58,653 nt of DNA from Propylenella binzhouense (GTDB lineage: Bacteria > Pseudomonadota > Alphaproteobacteria > Rhizobiales > Afifellaceae). Of this stretch, positions 17,139 to 30,664 are shown piece by piece. A program made the position numbers and the translations under genes. The notes under the pieces were generated by a model that saw nothing but the letters and a program-made list of their open reading frames with translations, searched no databases and was not told the origin of the DNA. The stretch lies in NCBI RefSeq assembly GCF_009866965.1, contig NZ_SPKJ01000015.1:1-58653 (forward strand). The letters are read 5' to 3'. Position 1 is the first letter of the stretch. The number at the start of each line of letters is the position of its first letter.

Positions 17139-17681
17139 ATGAACCACCACCACGATCCGTCGGATCCGCCTGCGAGCCCGCGCGGTCCGATCGGTCCGGG
17201 CGTGCGTATCGGCCACGTCCACCTGAAGGTCGCCGACCTGGACCGGGCGCTCGCCTTCTATTGCGGCGTCCTCGGCTTCGAGCTGACGCAGCGCTACGGG
17301 ACGCGCGCCGCCTTCGTGTCGGCGGGCGGCTATCACCATCACATCGGGCTCAACACGTGGGAGAGCCTTGGTGGCCATCCGCCTGCGCCCGGCACGACCG
17401 GTCTTTACCACGTCGCGATTCTCTACCCGACGCGGGCGGAACTCGCCGACGCCCTCCGGCGTCTCGTCGAAGCCGGCATTCCGCTCGACGGCGCTTCGGA
17501 CCACGGCGTCAGCGAGGCGCTCTACCTGCGCGACCCGGACGAGAACGGGATCGAGCTCTACTGGGACAGGCCGGAAGCGGATTGGCCGCGCGGGCCGGAC
17601 GGCGAGCTTGCCATGGTGACGCGCCGGCTCGATCTCGCGAACCTGCTCGCGCAAGCGCCGGAGAAGCTTCCCGCCCGCTGA
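17139..17681 (+). CDS. VOC-family protein (glyoxalase/extradiol dioxygenase fold)
   Basis: A 180-residue metalloenzyme-like protein built from paired beta-alpha-beta-beta-beta modules. Metal ligands expected for this fold are present: His in [18 protein letters not shown], His in [15 protein letters not shown], and Glu in [12 protein letters not shown]. The spacing matches catechol 2,3-dioxygenase-like members (CatE/YfiE group). The reaction cannot be assigned. The ATG at 17139 follows GGGGAG; a His-rich start (NHHHD) may bind metal or be fortuitous. Confidence 0.85.
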   Translation: MNHHHDPSDPPASPRGPIGPGVRIGHVHLKVADLDRALAFYCGVLGFELTQRYGTRAAFVSAGGYHHHIGLNTWESLGGHPPAPGTTGLYHVAILYPTRAELADALRRLVEAGIPLDGASDHGVSEALYLRDPDENGIELYWDRPEADWPRGPDGELAMVTRRLDLANLLAQAPEKLPAR

Positions 17682-17821
17682 TTGCCGCGGTGGGGCTGGC
17701 GGTCTACATGGCGCGCCATGAGCGATCCGCACCGCGACGACCCGCCGGGCATCTGTGCCGCAACGCCGACCGGGCGCGATCCCGCATGCCCTTGGTCCTC
17801 CGAGGCCGAGAGGGGCCGGCG

Positions 17822-19207
17822 ATGAGCCCGGTCGTCCGCTTTGCCCCGTCGCCGACCGGGCGCATTCACATCGGCAATGCCCGGACGGCGCTCTTCAACT
17901 GGCTCTATGCCAGGTCGCGGGGCGGCGCTTTCCTGCTGCGCTTCGACGACACCGACGCCGAGCGGTCGCGGCCCGAATTTGCCGAGGCGATCGCGGCCGA
18001 TTTGCGCTGGCTCGGCATCGCGCCGGATCGCGTGGAGCGGCAGTCGGACCGGCTGGCGGTCTACGAGGCGGCGGCCGGCCGCCTCAGGGCCAAAGGCGTG
18101 CTCTATCCCTGCTACGAGACGGCGGAGGAGCTCGACAGGCAGCGCAGGCGACAGCGGCTCCGCGGGCTCCCCCCCGTCTATGACAGGCGGGCGCTTGCAC
18201 TCTCCGAGGCCGAGCGCGATGCCCTCGAGGCGGAGGGTCGCAGGCCGCACTGGCGCTTTCTGCTACCGAACTTCGCCGAGGATCCGACGGCGCCGCGCCG
18301 GACCGAGATAGGCTGGACGGATCTCTTCCGGGGCGAGCAGGGGATCGACATCGCCTCGATGTCGGACCCCGTCCTCGTGCGTGCGGACGGCAGCTTCACC
18401 TACACGCTGCCGTCCGTTGTCGACGACATCGATCTCGGCATCACGCACGTGATCCGCGGCGACGACCACGTCACGAATACCGGGGCGCAGATCGCGCTTT
18501 TCCGGGCGCTCGGAGCCGAGCCGCCCGTCTTCGGACACCACAATCTCCTGCAGGCATCGAGCGGCGAGGCGCTGTCGAAGCGGAATGCCGCGCTCTCGCT
18601 TGCGTCGCTGCGGGCCGCGGGCATCGAGCCGCTCGCGGTTGCGGCCTTCGCCACCCTGATCGGAACGGCGGAGGCGATCCGGCCCGTCGGGTCGCTCGAC
18701 GAGCTTGCGGCGCTCTTCGCGCCCGAAAAGGTGAACAAGGCGCCCGCGCGCTTCGCTCTGGAGGAACTGGAGGCCCTCAACGCACGTCTGGTCGCCACGC
18801 TTCCCTATGAGGCCGTGGCCGAACGCCTCGCCGATCTCGGAATCGGCGGAGGGGCGGCGTTCTGGCTCGCCGTTCGGGGAAATCTCCAGCGCGTGGCCGA
18901 TGCGCGACGCTGGTGGGAGATCGCGACCGGAGCGGTCGAGCCGGCGGTCGCCGAGGCCGATCGCGCGTTCCTGGCCGAGGCGGCGGCGCTGCTTCCGCCC
19001 GAGCCGTGGGACGCCTCGACCTGGTCGGTCTGGACCGGACGGCTGAAGGCGGCGACCGGTCGGAAGGGCAGGGCGCTCTTCATGCCGCTCCGCCTGGCGC
19101 TCACCGGGCTCAGTTCGGGACCGGAGTTAGCAGCACTTCTTCCTTTTGTCGGGCGCCCCAATACGCTGGCCCGACTATGCGGATCTTCTTCTCCTCCGGC
19201 GGGCTGA
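17822..19207 (+). CDS. gltX: Glutamate-tRNA ligase (second-type GltX)
   Basis: A 461-residue class I aminoacyl-tRNA synthetase charging tRNA-Glu (and often tRNA-Gln in alphaproteobacteria). The HIGH-type motif is [14 protein letters not shown], the [11 protein letters not shown] block follows, and the KMSKS-type motif reads [11 protein letters not shown], lacking the usual first Lys. Alphaproteobacteria normally carry two GltX paralogues; this resembles the GltX2 type. The C-terminal anticodon-binding region ends in [13 protein letters not shown]. The final 98 nt overlap the convergent DUF2865 gene. Confidence 0.92.
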   Translation: MSPVVRFAPSPTGRIHIGNARTALFNWLYARSRGGAFLLRFDDTDAERSRPEFAEAIAADLRWLGIAPDRVERQSDRLAVYEAAAGRLRAKGVLYPCYETAEELDRQRRRQRLRGLPPVYDRRALALSEAERDALEAEGRRPHWRFLLPNFAEDPTAPRRTEIGWTDLFRGEQGIDIASMSDPVLVRADGSFTYTLPSVVDDIDLGITHVIRGDDHVTNTGAQIALFRALGAEPPVFGHHNLLQASSGEALSKRNAALSLASLRAAGIEPLAVAAFATLIGTAEAIRPVGSLDELAALFAPEKVNKAPARFALEELEALNARLVATLPYEAVAERLADLGIGGGAAFWLAVRGNLQRVADARRWWEIATGAVEPAVAEADRAFLAEAAALLPPEPWDASTWSVWTGRLKAATGRKGRALFMPLRLALTGLSSGPELAALLPFVGRPNTLARLCGSSSPPAG

Positions 19208-20183
19208 CCTCCTTGGAGGCGACCGCGCCGGCGGTCGCGGAAGCCTTCGGCGCGTAGTTCCCGGCCCTGTTGTCGAGCGTCTCCGGGTCCTCTCCGAATC
19301 CCGGCCGGGGCTCGGGCGGGGCGACCGTATCGACGGAAGCGGTCTGGTCCGGACCATCGGCAGGCTTGGGAGCGCTGAACGCCGTCGAGACCACCGAGAA
19401 GTTGCGCGGCCGGTCCGCGCCGCACGTGCAGCTCTTGTCGAACGTCCGCCGGTACTTGAAGGCGTTCGGCATCTCCGAATAGGGCGTGCCGGCGAGGGAG
19501 ATCATCGCCTCGGAATCCGTCCCCGGGTTCGGATGGAAATAGAGGTCGACCCTGGTGCCGGGACAGAGCGCCTGGCAGGTCTCGAGATCGCTCGCGAACT
19601 TCTCGCGCGTGGTCGCGAAGCTCACCGGGAAGTAGTAGCCGTCGCAGCTTCGCACGCAGAGCGTCCGGTAGGTGCCCCGCCCGGCGAAGGTTTGCGGAGC
19701 GCCCGGGCCTGGTGCGCCTGCCGGCGCCTCGGGCAGGTTGCGCAGGCTTTCGCCGCTCTCGGAGCCGCTCGAGAGCGCCTCGCGCCCGCAGCCCTGCCGC
19801 GCCATCAGGGTCCTGATCTGGCGGACGTCGCCGGATATGCCCGCGCCGCCGGCGCGCGCCCGCAGCCGGTCGAGCTTGGCGAGATTTGCCTCCATCGCAT
19901 CGATCTTCGGAAGGAGCGTGCGGCAGGCCGGCTGCGGCTGCGCGCGGAAGATGAAGAAGCCGCCGCCGAAGCAGCCGGCCTGGCGCGCGCGGTTGCGGGC
20001 CTGCTGCAGGACATAGGCCTGCTCCTGGTATGCCCGCTGGTACTGCAGGACGAGCGCGGACTGGCTTCCTCCGTTCTGGAGCCGGGCGAGCTCGGTCTGC
20101 AGCGCGCGGCAGCTCGCTGCCTCGGCTTGGCCGCCTCCCGCCATCGCTGCCAGGGCGAAGCAGAGGATCGCGCGTCGGAACAA
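19110..20183 (-). CDS. Exported DUF2865 protein
   Basis: A 357-residue protein of the Hyphomicrobiales-restricted DUF2865 family. Order: signal peptide (about 22 residues), a Cys-rich helical section, then the family block [20 protein letters not shown]...[17 protein letters not shown] and a later FDKSCTC, which together offer several likely disulfides. A Pro-rich tail ends with RIVGPAYW. The start is a TTG at 20183: AGGGAGA lies at the right distance upstream and the signal peptide begins there. Function unknown. Its end overlaps gltX by 98 nt on the other strand. Confidence 0.9.
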   Translation of the reverse strand: MFRRAILCFALAAMAGGGQAEAASCRALQTELARLQNGGSQSALVLQYQRAYQEQAYVLQQARNRARQAGCFGGGFFIFRAQPQPACRTLLPKIDAMEANLAKLDRLRARAGGAGISGDVRQIRTLMARQGCGREALSSGSESGESLRNLPEAPAGAPGPGAPQTFAGRGTYRTLCVRSCDGYYFPVSFATTREKFASDLETCQALCPGTRVDLYFHPNPGTDSEAMISLAGTPYSEMPNAFKYRRTFDKSCTCGADRPRNFSVVSTAFSAPKPADGPDQTASVDTVAPPEPRPGFGEDPETLDNRAGNYAPKASATAGAVASKEVSPPEEKKIRIVGPAYWGARQKEEVLLTPVPN

Positions 20184-20334
20184 CTCGGTTCTCCCTGTTC
20201 TCGATCAGCATAAGGGCCGGAGCGGCGCATCATGCAAGCCTCGGCTGAATGTCGGCTGAACCCGCCGGCATCGCGGCGGCCTCGCATCCGCGCCGGCGCC
20301 GACCTATGTGACCGCCGTCCCCAAGGAGGATCCC

Positions 20335-20835
20335 ATGCGCCGCTGGCTTGCCCTCGTCCTCGCCCTCGTTCTTGCCGGACCGGCGCTCGCCGAGGGGCCG
20401 GACCTCATCTTCAAGAAGTCGACCGTGTTCAAGCTGCTTACGCCGGACCACAAGCTCGCGGTCTACGGCATAGACGATCCGGTCGTGGAGGGCGTCGCCT
20501 GCCACTACACGCAGCCGGAGAAGGGCGGCGTGGCCGGCATGTTCGGCGTGGCGGAGGAAGTGTCCGACATCTCGCTTGCCTGCCGCCAGGTCGGCCCGAT
20601 CCGCTTCACGGAGAAGTTCGACCAGGGCGATACGGTCTTCAGCGAGCGGCGCTCGCTCATCTTCAAGCGGATGCAGATCGTGCGGGGCTGCGATGCCAAG
20701 CGGAACGTGCTCGTCTACCTCGTCTATTCCGACAAGCTGATCGAGGGCTCGCCGAAGAACTCCACCTCGACCGTGCCGATCATGCCGTGGGGAGACGAAG
20801 AGCCGCCACGCTGCGCGGACTGGGTGAGGGGCTAG
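20335..20835 (+). CDS. creA: CreA-family exported protein
   Basis: A 166-residue periplasmic protein of the CreA family, conserved but of unknown function. After a signal peptide (ending ALAEG) it shows FKKSTVFKLLTPDHKLAVYGIDDP, VACHYTQPEKGG, EVSDISLACRQVGPI and LVYSDKLIEGSPKNSTSTVP, all typical of the family. The ATG at 20335 has a strong AAGGAGGATC just upstream; a frame opening 27 nt earlier has no such site. Confidence 0.92.
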   Translation: MRRWLALVLALVLAGPALAEGPDLIFKKSTVFKLLTPDHKLAVYGIDDPVVEGVACHYTQPEKGGVAGMFGVAEEVSDISLACRQVGPIRFTEKFDQGDTVFSERRSLIFKRMQIVRGCDAKRNVLVYLVYSDKLIEGSPKNSTSTVPIMPWGDEEPPRCADWVRG

Positions 20836-20855
20836 CGTCGGTTTCTCGGGGCAGC

Positions 20856-20994
20856 CTCGCCCTTCGAGGCTCCGCTTCGCCTCGCTCCTCAGCACGAGGC
20901 CGAGGGCCGCGCCGCGATGCACCTCCTCATCCCAAGCTTCCGGCGGCGTCCGGTCTGCTTCGCCGCACCCTGGAGCGCCGGATCAGGTCCGGCG
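20856..20994. repeat. Intergenic repeat fragments of rhizobial type
   Basis: Two elements that recur between genes in Hyphomicrobiales chromosomes are seen here: the CCCTTCGAGGC...GCTCCTCAGCACGAGG type (20856-20907, with inner stem CGAGGC/GCCTCG) and CGCCGGA-TCAGG-TCCGGCG followed by ATGACG (20976-20994). Identification rests on recall of these common elements; only one copy of each is in the window. Confidence 0.5.
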
Positions 20995-21399
20995 ATGACG
21001 ACGGAGAAGGTCGCGGGTTCGGCGCGCATGGTCCGCCATCTCGTCCGTTCCTGGATCGAGCGCGGGGAGCCCCGCCATCACCTCGACCCGGAAATCCTGC
21101 GCGCGATGCTGGTGACGCCGGTCGTGCAGCGGCCTGTCCGCATGCAGCCGGACGAACGCCTTCCGGAGGGTTTCATCCGCAGCCTGGTCGAAACGGCCCT
21201 GGAGGGGGCCGCGTCCGCACGCGGAAGAATGATGCCGGCTCCGGCCGTTCCCTGCCGATGCCGGCATAGCGTCCGATTGGCGCAGGGGGCGCAGGCGGTT
21301 GGGTTCGGTGATAAGCTTCCGGCGGGAGTTCGCCCGCGACGGGGACGTCCATGCGCCACCCGCCTCGGACAGGGGGCTTGGCTGCGAAAGGAATCTTGT
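20995..21399. other. Stretch upstream of the CBS gene; uncertain coding frame
   Basis: The plus-strand frame of the CBS protein stays open leftwards to about 20917 and its codons from 20995 to 21235 have high third-position GC, as in real genes (MVRHLVRSWIERGEPRHHL and onwards). No family is recognised, no ribosome site precedes it, and 21236-21399 looks non-coding (Arg/Pro/Gly/Cys-rich). It may be a decayed gene or an N-terminal extension that is not used. Confidence 0.3.
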
Positions 21400-21834
21400 A
21401 TGAACGTCGCCGAAATTCTGTCCGCCAAGGGCTCTGCGGTCGTCACCGTGCGGCCCGAGCAGACGATCGAGATGGTTGTCCATCGCCTCCGCATGGAGAA
21501 GATCGGTGCGGTGATCGTGAGCTCCGACGGAAACAGCATCGACGGCATTCTGTCCGAGCGTGACATAGCCTGGGGGCTCACCGATCACGGGGCGGAGCTC
21601 ATGCACAAGCCGGTCGGCGAGCTCATGACGAAGAGCGTGATCACATGCTCGCCCGACGACCACGTCGCGCAGATCGCCCGCGTCATGACGCAGCGCCGGA
21701 TCAGGCACCTGCCGGTTGTCGAGCACGGCAGGCTGATCGGCATCGTCAGCGTCGGCGACGTGGTGAAGCACCGCCTCGCGGAGCTCGAGCTCGAGGCGAA
21801 CGTCCTGCGCGACTACGCCGTGTCGCGGCGCTGA
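21400..21834 (+). CDS. Stand-alone CBS-pair domain protein
   Basis: A 144-residue cytosolic protein made of two CBS motifs (VRPEQTIEMVVHRL...GAVIVSS...GILSERDI and ITCSPDDHVAQIARVMTQRRIRHLPVVE...GIVSVGDVVKHRL). CBS pairs usually bind adenine nucleotides such as AMP, ATP or NADH and regulate a partner. With no fused effector domain the partner is unknown. The ATG at 21400 has AAAGGAA nine bases upstream. It is convergent with maeB and ends 73 bp from it, with a hairpin between. Confidence 0.92.
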   Translation: MNVAEILSAKGSAVVTVRPEQTIEMVVHRLRMEKIGAVIVSSDGNSIDGILSERDIAWGLTDHGAELMHKPVGELMTKSVITCSPDDHVAQIARVMTQRRIRHLPVVEHGRLIGIVSVGDVVKHRLAELELEANVLRDYAVSRR

Positions 21835-21848
21835 CCGCCCGCCCGTAG

Positions 21849-21873
21849 GAGCCGGATCCGCGCGGTCCGGCTC
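21849..21873. terminator. Hairpin between convergent CBS gene and maeB
   Basis: Stem GAGCCGGA/TCCGGCTC (8 bp) with a 9-nt loop, placed midway between the two convergent stop codons and suitable for either strand. Confidence 0.5.
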
Positions 21874-21906
21874 GCCCGCCGTTTCTCCGGCCGCGACGGC
21901 CGATCG

Positions 21907-24195
<2,289 letters not shown>

Positions 24196-24277
24196 CTGGC
24201 TTCGCTGGAACTGTCGGTCCGTTCGGCGCAGTCTATTCGGACCGTTCGCCGACGCTGGCAAGCCCCCGTCCGGCATT

Positions 24278-24415
24278 CTAGCGCTGCAGGGCGTAAATCA
24301 GAACCAGTCCCGCTTCCGTCGGAAACCGGCTGTCCCGGCTCTCGAGCCCTCCGGCAGCGCCGGCGCCCGCCCCGATCAGTCCGGCCACGATTGCGAGATA
24401 GAGCACGCGAACCAT
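24278..24415 (-). CDS. Small 45-residue hydrophobic protein
   Basis: A short gene with an excellent GGGGAGGAACGG ribosome site directly before its ATG. The product starts with one hydrophobic helix of about 20 residues (LYLAIVAGLIGAGAGAAGG), then a short polar tail ending in YALQR. It could be a single-pass membrane protein or have a cleaved signal. It lies between the ceramidase-like gene and maeB on the same strand, 82 bp from the maeB start. No family is recognised. Confidence 0.5.
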   Translation of the reverse strand: MVRVLYLAIVAGLIGAGAGAAGGLESRDSRFPTEAGLVLIYALQR

Positions 24416-24494
24416 CCGTTCCTCCCCGATTGCCCGGGGGATTCGGTAGCCGGCTTCGCTTGAACCCTCGCTGAGGGGCGGATTCAGGAGGCGT

Positions 24495-25166
24495 TCAGGA
24501 TGGTTGACGGATCGCGGCTGCGTCCGGGGGCGGGTAGCGGATCGCGGCGACGAGCAGGAGACCGAGCGTCGTCGCGTTGAGGATGTGCCACAGAAAGTGC
24601 GTGCCGATGGGCAAGGCGGGGCAGAGCGGCAGGTCGGCGATCCGGAATCCGAGCGAGACCAGGAAGATCGCTCCGGCGGCCAGGATGGTGCCGCCAACCG
24701 GGCGGCCCCTTGCAAAAAGGAGCAGCCCGATCCCCAGCATGGCAAAAAGCGCCGGCACGTAGCCGGCCGAGCCGCCGAGGAATGGGCGGAGGCCGATCTC
24801 CAGGGCGAAGGACAGCGCGGCGAACACGACGAGGCCGAGAAGCGCCGCGGGCCAGCTTATGCCGACGAAGCGGCGCAGCGCGAGCGCCAGGTAGCCGTAG
24901 ATGAAGACGGCGATCGGGATCGTGTCGGCGAGCACGGACCAGCCGTTCGCGAAAGTGTGGAAGAGGAACGAGCCGATCCCGATCACGAAGACGAGTGCGA
25001 TGAGGGCCGCGACGGCAGGGTCGCTGCTGCGCTCGCGCCGATAGAGGAATCCGGCGAGCGAGGCCGCGCCGATGAAGGCGAGGTTCGACGTCGCGCCGAA
25101 CGGCTCGGCCCAGAAGCCGGGACCGAGCCGTTCGCAATAGAGGTCGATCGGAGCGAACCAGTCCAT
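24495..25166 (-). CDS. Ceramidase-domain (CREST-like) membrane protein
   Basis: A 223-residue polytopic membrane protein with about seven helices. The N-terminal IDLYCERLGPGFWAEPFGATSNLAFI, the GIGSFLFHTFANGW block with Ser and His, and the later GTHFLWHILNA with paired His residues match the alkaline ceramidase-like membrane hydrolase superfamily, where Ser/Asp/three His residues bind zinc. The true bacterial substrate is unknown; an amide-linked lipid is possible. The ATG at 25166 fixes the N-terminal motif. It is divergent from cysS. Confidence 0.82.
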   Translation of the reverse strand: MDWFAPIDLYCERLGPGFWAEPFGATSNLAFIGAASLAGFLYRRERSSDPAVAALIALVFVIGIGSFLFHTFANGWSVLADTIPIAVFIYGYLALALRRFVGISWPAALLGLVVFAALSFALEIGLRPFLGGSAGYVPALFAMLGIGLLLFARGRPVGGTILAAGAIFLVSLGFRIADLPLCPALPIGTHFLWHILNATTLGLLLVAAIRYPPPDAAAIRQPS

Positions 25167-25201
25167 CAGCGGCTTCCTCGCATTGCTGCGGCCGCTCTCT
25201 C

Positions 25202-25231
25202 TTGACGAAACTGCGGTGGTCAGTCCATAAG
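25202..25231 (+). promoter_or_regulatory. Candidate sigma-70 promoter for the cysS operon
   Basis: TTGACG (25202-25207) and CATAAG (25226-25231) with an 18-nt spacer. Transcription would begin near 25238, about 140 nt before cysS and almost at a 21-codon hydrophobic open frame (25239-25304). Confidence 0.4.
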
Positions 25232-25379
25232 CCCGCGCATGAACGGCGATCCGATCACGACCGCTTCGGCGGCGATCATCTGCGGGATCATCATTATCGG
25301 CTAGCAATCCGCTGGCTGGACCCGTTCGCGCATCTCGCTCCAAACGATCCGAACGCCCCGGCCAGCGGCCGAGGTGGGC

Positions 25380-28295
<2,916 letters not shown>

Positions 28296-28299
<4 letters not shown>

Positions 28300-29909
28300 A
28301 GGAACGCCTTTACCTCTTCGATACGACGCTGCGGGACGGCCAGCAGACGCCGGGCGTCGATTTCGGGCTGGAGGACAAGCTCCTGATCGCCCGCATGCTC
28401 GACGATCTCGGCGTCGATTACGTCGAGGGCGGCTATCCAGGCGCGAATCCGACCGACACTGCCTTCTTCGGGCAGCGGCGGACGCGACGGGCGAAGTTCA
28501 CCGCCTTCGGCATGACCAAGCGCGCCGGCCGGTCGGTGGAGAACGATCCCGGGGTGGCCGCGCTTCTCGACGCGCGGGCAGATGCGATCTGCTTCGTGGC
28601 GAAGAGCTGGGATTATCACGTCCGCGTCGCGCTCGGCTGCACGAACGAGGAGAATCTCGAAGGCGTCGCCCAGTCGGTCGAGGCGGCGGCGCGGGCCGGG
28701 CGCGAAGCGATGCTCGACTGCGAGCACTTCTTCGACGGCTACAAGGCGAACCGCAACTATGCGCTCGCCTGCGCCCGGACGGCCTGGGAAGCCGGCGCAC
28801 GCTGGGTCGTGCTCTGCGACACGAATGGCGGCACCATGCCGGAGGAGGTCGCGCGCATCGTCGCCGACGTCGCGAGCGTCGTGCCTGGCAGCCATCTCGG
28901 CATACACGCGCACAACGACACCGGACAGGCGGTCGCGAACAGCCTTGCGGCGGTGCGCGCGGGGGCCCGCCAGATCCAGGGGACGCTCAACGGAATCGGC
29001 GAGCGCTGCGGCAATGCCGATCTCGTCACGCTTATCCCGACGCTGATGCTGAAGGCCGATTATCGCGAGCGCTTCGAGCTCGGCGTCACGCAGGAGGCGC
29101 TGGCGGGCATCACCCATCTCTCGCGCGCCTTCGACGAGATCCTGAACCGGGCGCCGAATCGGCAGGCGCCCTATGTGGGCTCGTCGGCCTTTGCCACCAA
29201 GGCGGGCATCCACGCCTCGGCGATCGTGAAGGAGCCGGAGACCTACGAACACGTTCCGCCGGAGACCGTCGGCAATCGGCGCCGCGTGCTCGTCTCCGAC
29301 CAGTCGGGCAAGTCCAACCTTCTCTCCGAGCTCGCACGGCTGGGCATCCCCGTCGACCGCCACGACGAACGGCTCGACGGCCTCCTCTCCGAGATCAAGG
29401 AGCGCGAGGCGCAGGGCTATGCCTACGAGGGCGCCGACGCTTCGCTCGAGCTTCTCGTCCGCCGTCGGCTCGGCAGCGTTCCCGCCTTCTTCCGGGTGGA
29501 GAGCTTCCGGGTCAACGTCGAACGCCGTTTCGATGCGATGGGACGGCTGAAGACGGTCTCGGAAGCGGTGGTAAAGGTGGACGTCGGCGGCGATGTCCGC
29601 ATGTCGGTCTCGGAGGGCAACGGCCCGGTCAATGCGCTCGACCGCGCGCTCCGGAAGGATCTCGGCGAACTCAATGCCTGGATCGACGACCTCGAGCTCG
29701 CCGACTACAAGGTGCGCATCCTGAACGGGGGCACGGAGGCGGTCACGCGCGTGCTGATCGAGAGCCGGGACGGCGAGGGCAATCGCTGGATGACGGTTGG
29801 CGTCTCGTCGAACATCATCGACGCCTCCTTCGAGGCGCTGATCGACGCGATCACGTTCAAGCTGCTCAAGGCCTCGACCGGCGAGGCGATGCCGGCCGCC
29901 GCCGAATAG
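28296..29909 (+). CDS. cimA: Citramalate synthase
   Basis: A 537-residue enzyme of the isopropylmalate synthase family (CimA/LeuA-like), condensing pyruvate and acetyl-CoA into citramalate on the pyruvate route to isoleucine. Seen: the TIM-barrel start LYLFDTTLRDGQQTPGVDF, the metal-binding HAHNDTGQAVANSLAAV, GNADLVTLIP, and a C-terminal LeuA-type regulatory domain (from about 395) that likely senses isoleucine. The ATG at 28296 forms an ATGA overlap with the Gfa-type gene; an ATG 24 nt upstream is a less likely start. Confidence 0.9.
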
Positions 29910-30521
29910 CTACATGCGGCGGATCGGCTCGGCCTCGGCGGTCGCGTCCAGCGCGGTCTGCGGCCGCTTCGCGGCGGCCGCCTCGAGCATCGGGACGATC
30001 TCGTCGCAGGTCTCTGCAACGAGGCAGGAAACGTGCAGGCCCGGCCTGATGAAGGTTTCGGTCCGCATCCGCTCGAGAAGCGCGATCAGCGGATCCCAGT
30101 AGCGGTTGATGTTCGCGATGAGCACGGGCTTGGCATGCCGGCCGAGCTGCGCCCAGGTCATCTGCTCGACGAGCTCCTCGAGCGTGCCGACGCCGCCCGG
30201 CAGCGCGACGAAAGCGTCCGCGCGCTCGAACATCAGCATCTTCCGCTGGTGCATGTCGTCGGTGACGACGAGCTCGGTCACGTCCTCGAAGAGCTGCTCG
30301 CGGCGCTGCAGGAAATGCGGGATGATGCCGGTGACCTCGCCGCCGCTGTCGAGAGCGGAACGCGCGAGGATTCCCATCAGCCCGACCGCTCCGCCGCCAT
30401 AGACGAGGCGGAGGCCTGCTTGCGCGAGATCCCGTCCGAGCTGCTCGGCGGCTTCCGCGAAGGCGGGGTCGAGGCCGCGACCGGAGCCGCAATAGACGCA
30501 TACGCTTCGGAGCTTTGCCAT
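29910..30521 (-). CDS. LOG-family nucleotide 5'-monophosphate phosphoribohydrolase-like protein
   Basis: A 203-residue Rossmann-like protein (TIGR00730). It starts with VCVYCGSGRG and contains the catalytic PGGVGTLEELVEQMTW motif. Plant relatives activate cytokinins by cleaving ribose 5-phosphate from the nucleotide, while bacterial ones act on AMP/cytokinin nucleotides or have unknown roles. The stop codon abuts that of cimA with no gap, so the genes are tail to tail and any terminator must lie in coding sequence. The ATG at 30521 gives the family start. Confidence 0.9.
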   Translation of the reverse strand: MAKLRSVCVYCGSGRGLDPAFAEAAEQLGRDLAQAGLRLVYGGGAVGLMGILARSALDSGGEVTGIIPHFLQRREQLFEDVTELVVTDDMHQRKMLMFERADAFVALPGGVGTLEELVEQMTWAQLGRHAKPVLIANINRYWDPLIALLERMRTETFIRPGLHVSCLVAETCDEIVPMLEAAAAKRPQTALDATAEAEPIRRM

Positions 30522-30664
30522 GCCGACCGCATCGCATCGGCCAGAGTCGGCGTCAAGCTGGCCCCGCGACGGATTCCATTCGCTTGAGATAGACTTGGCG
30601 GAAGCATAAGAGATCAAGAATGGAGTTATGCCGGATTGGTTCCGGCGGAGACGCTGACAAGGCC

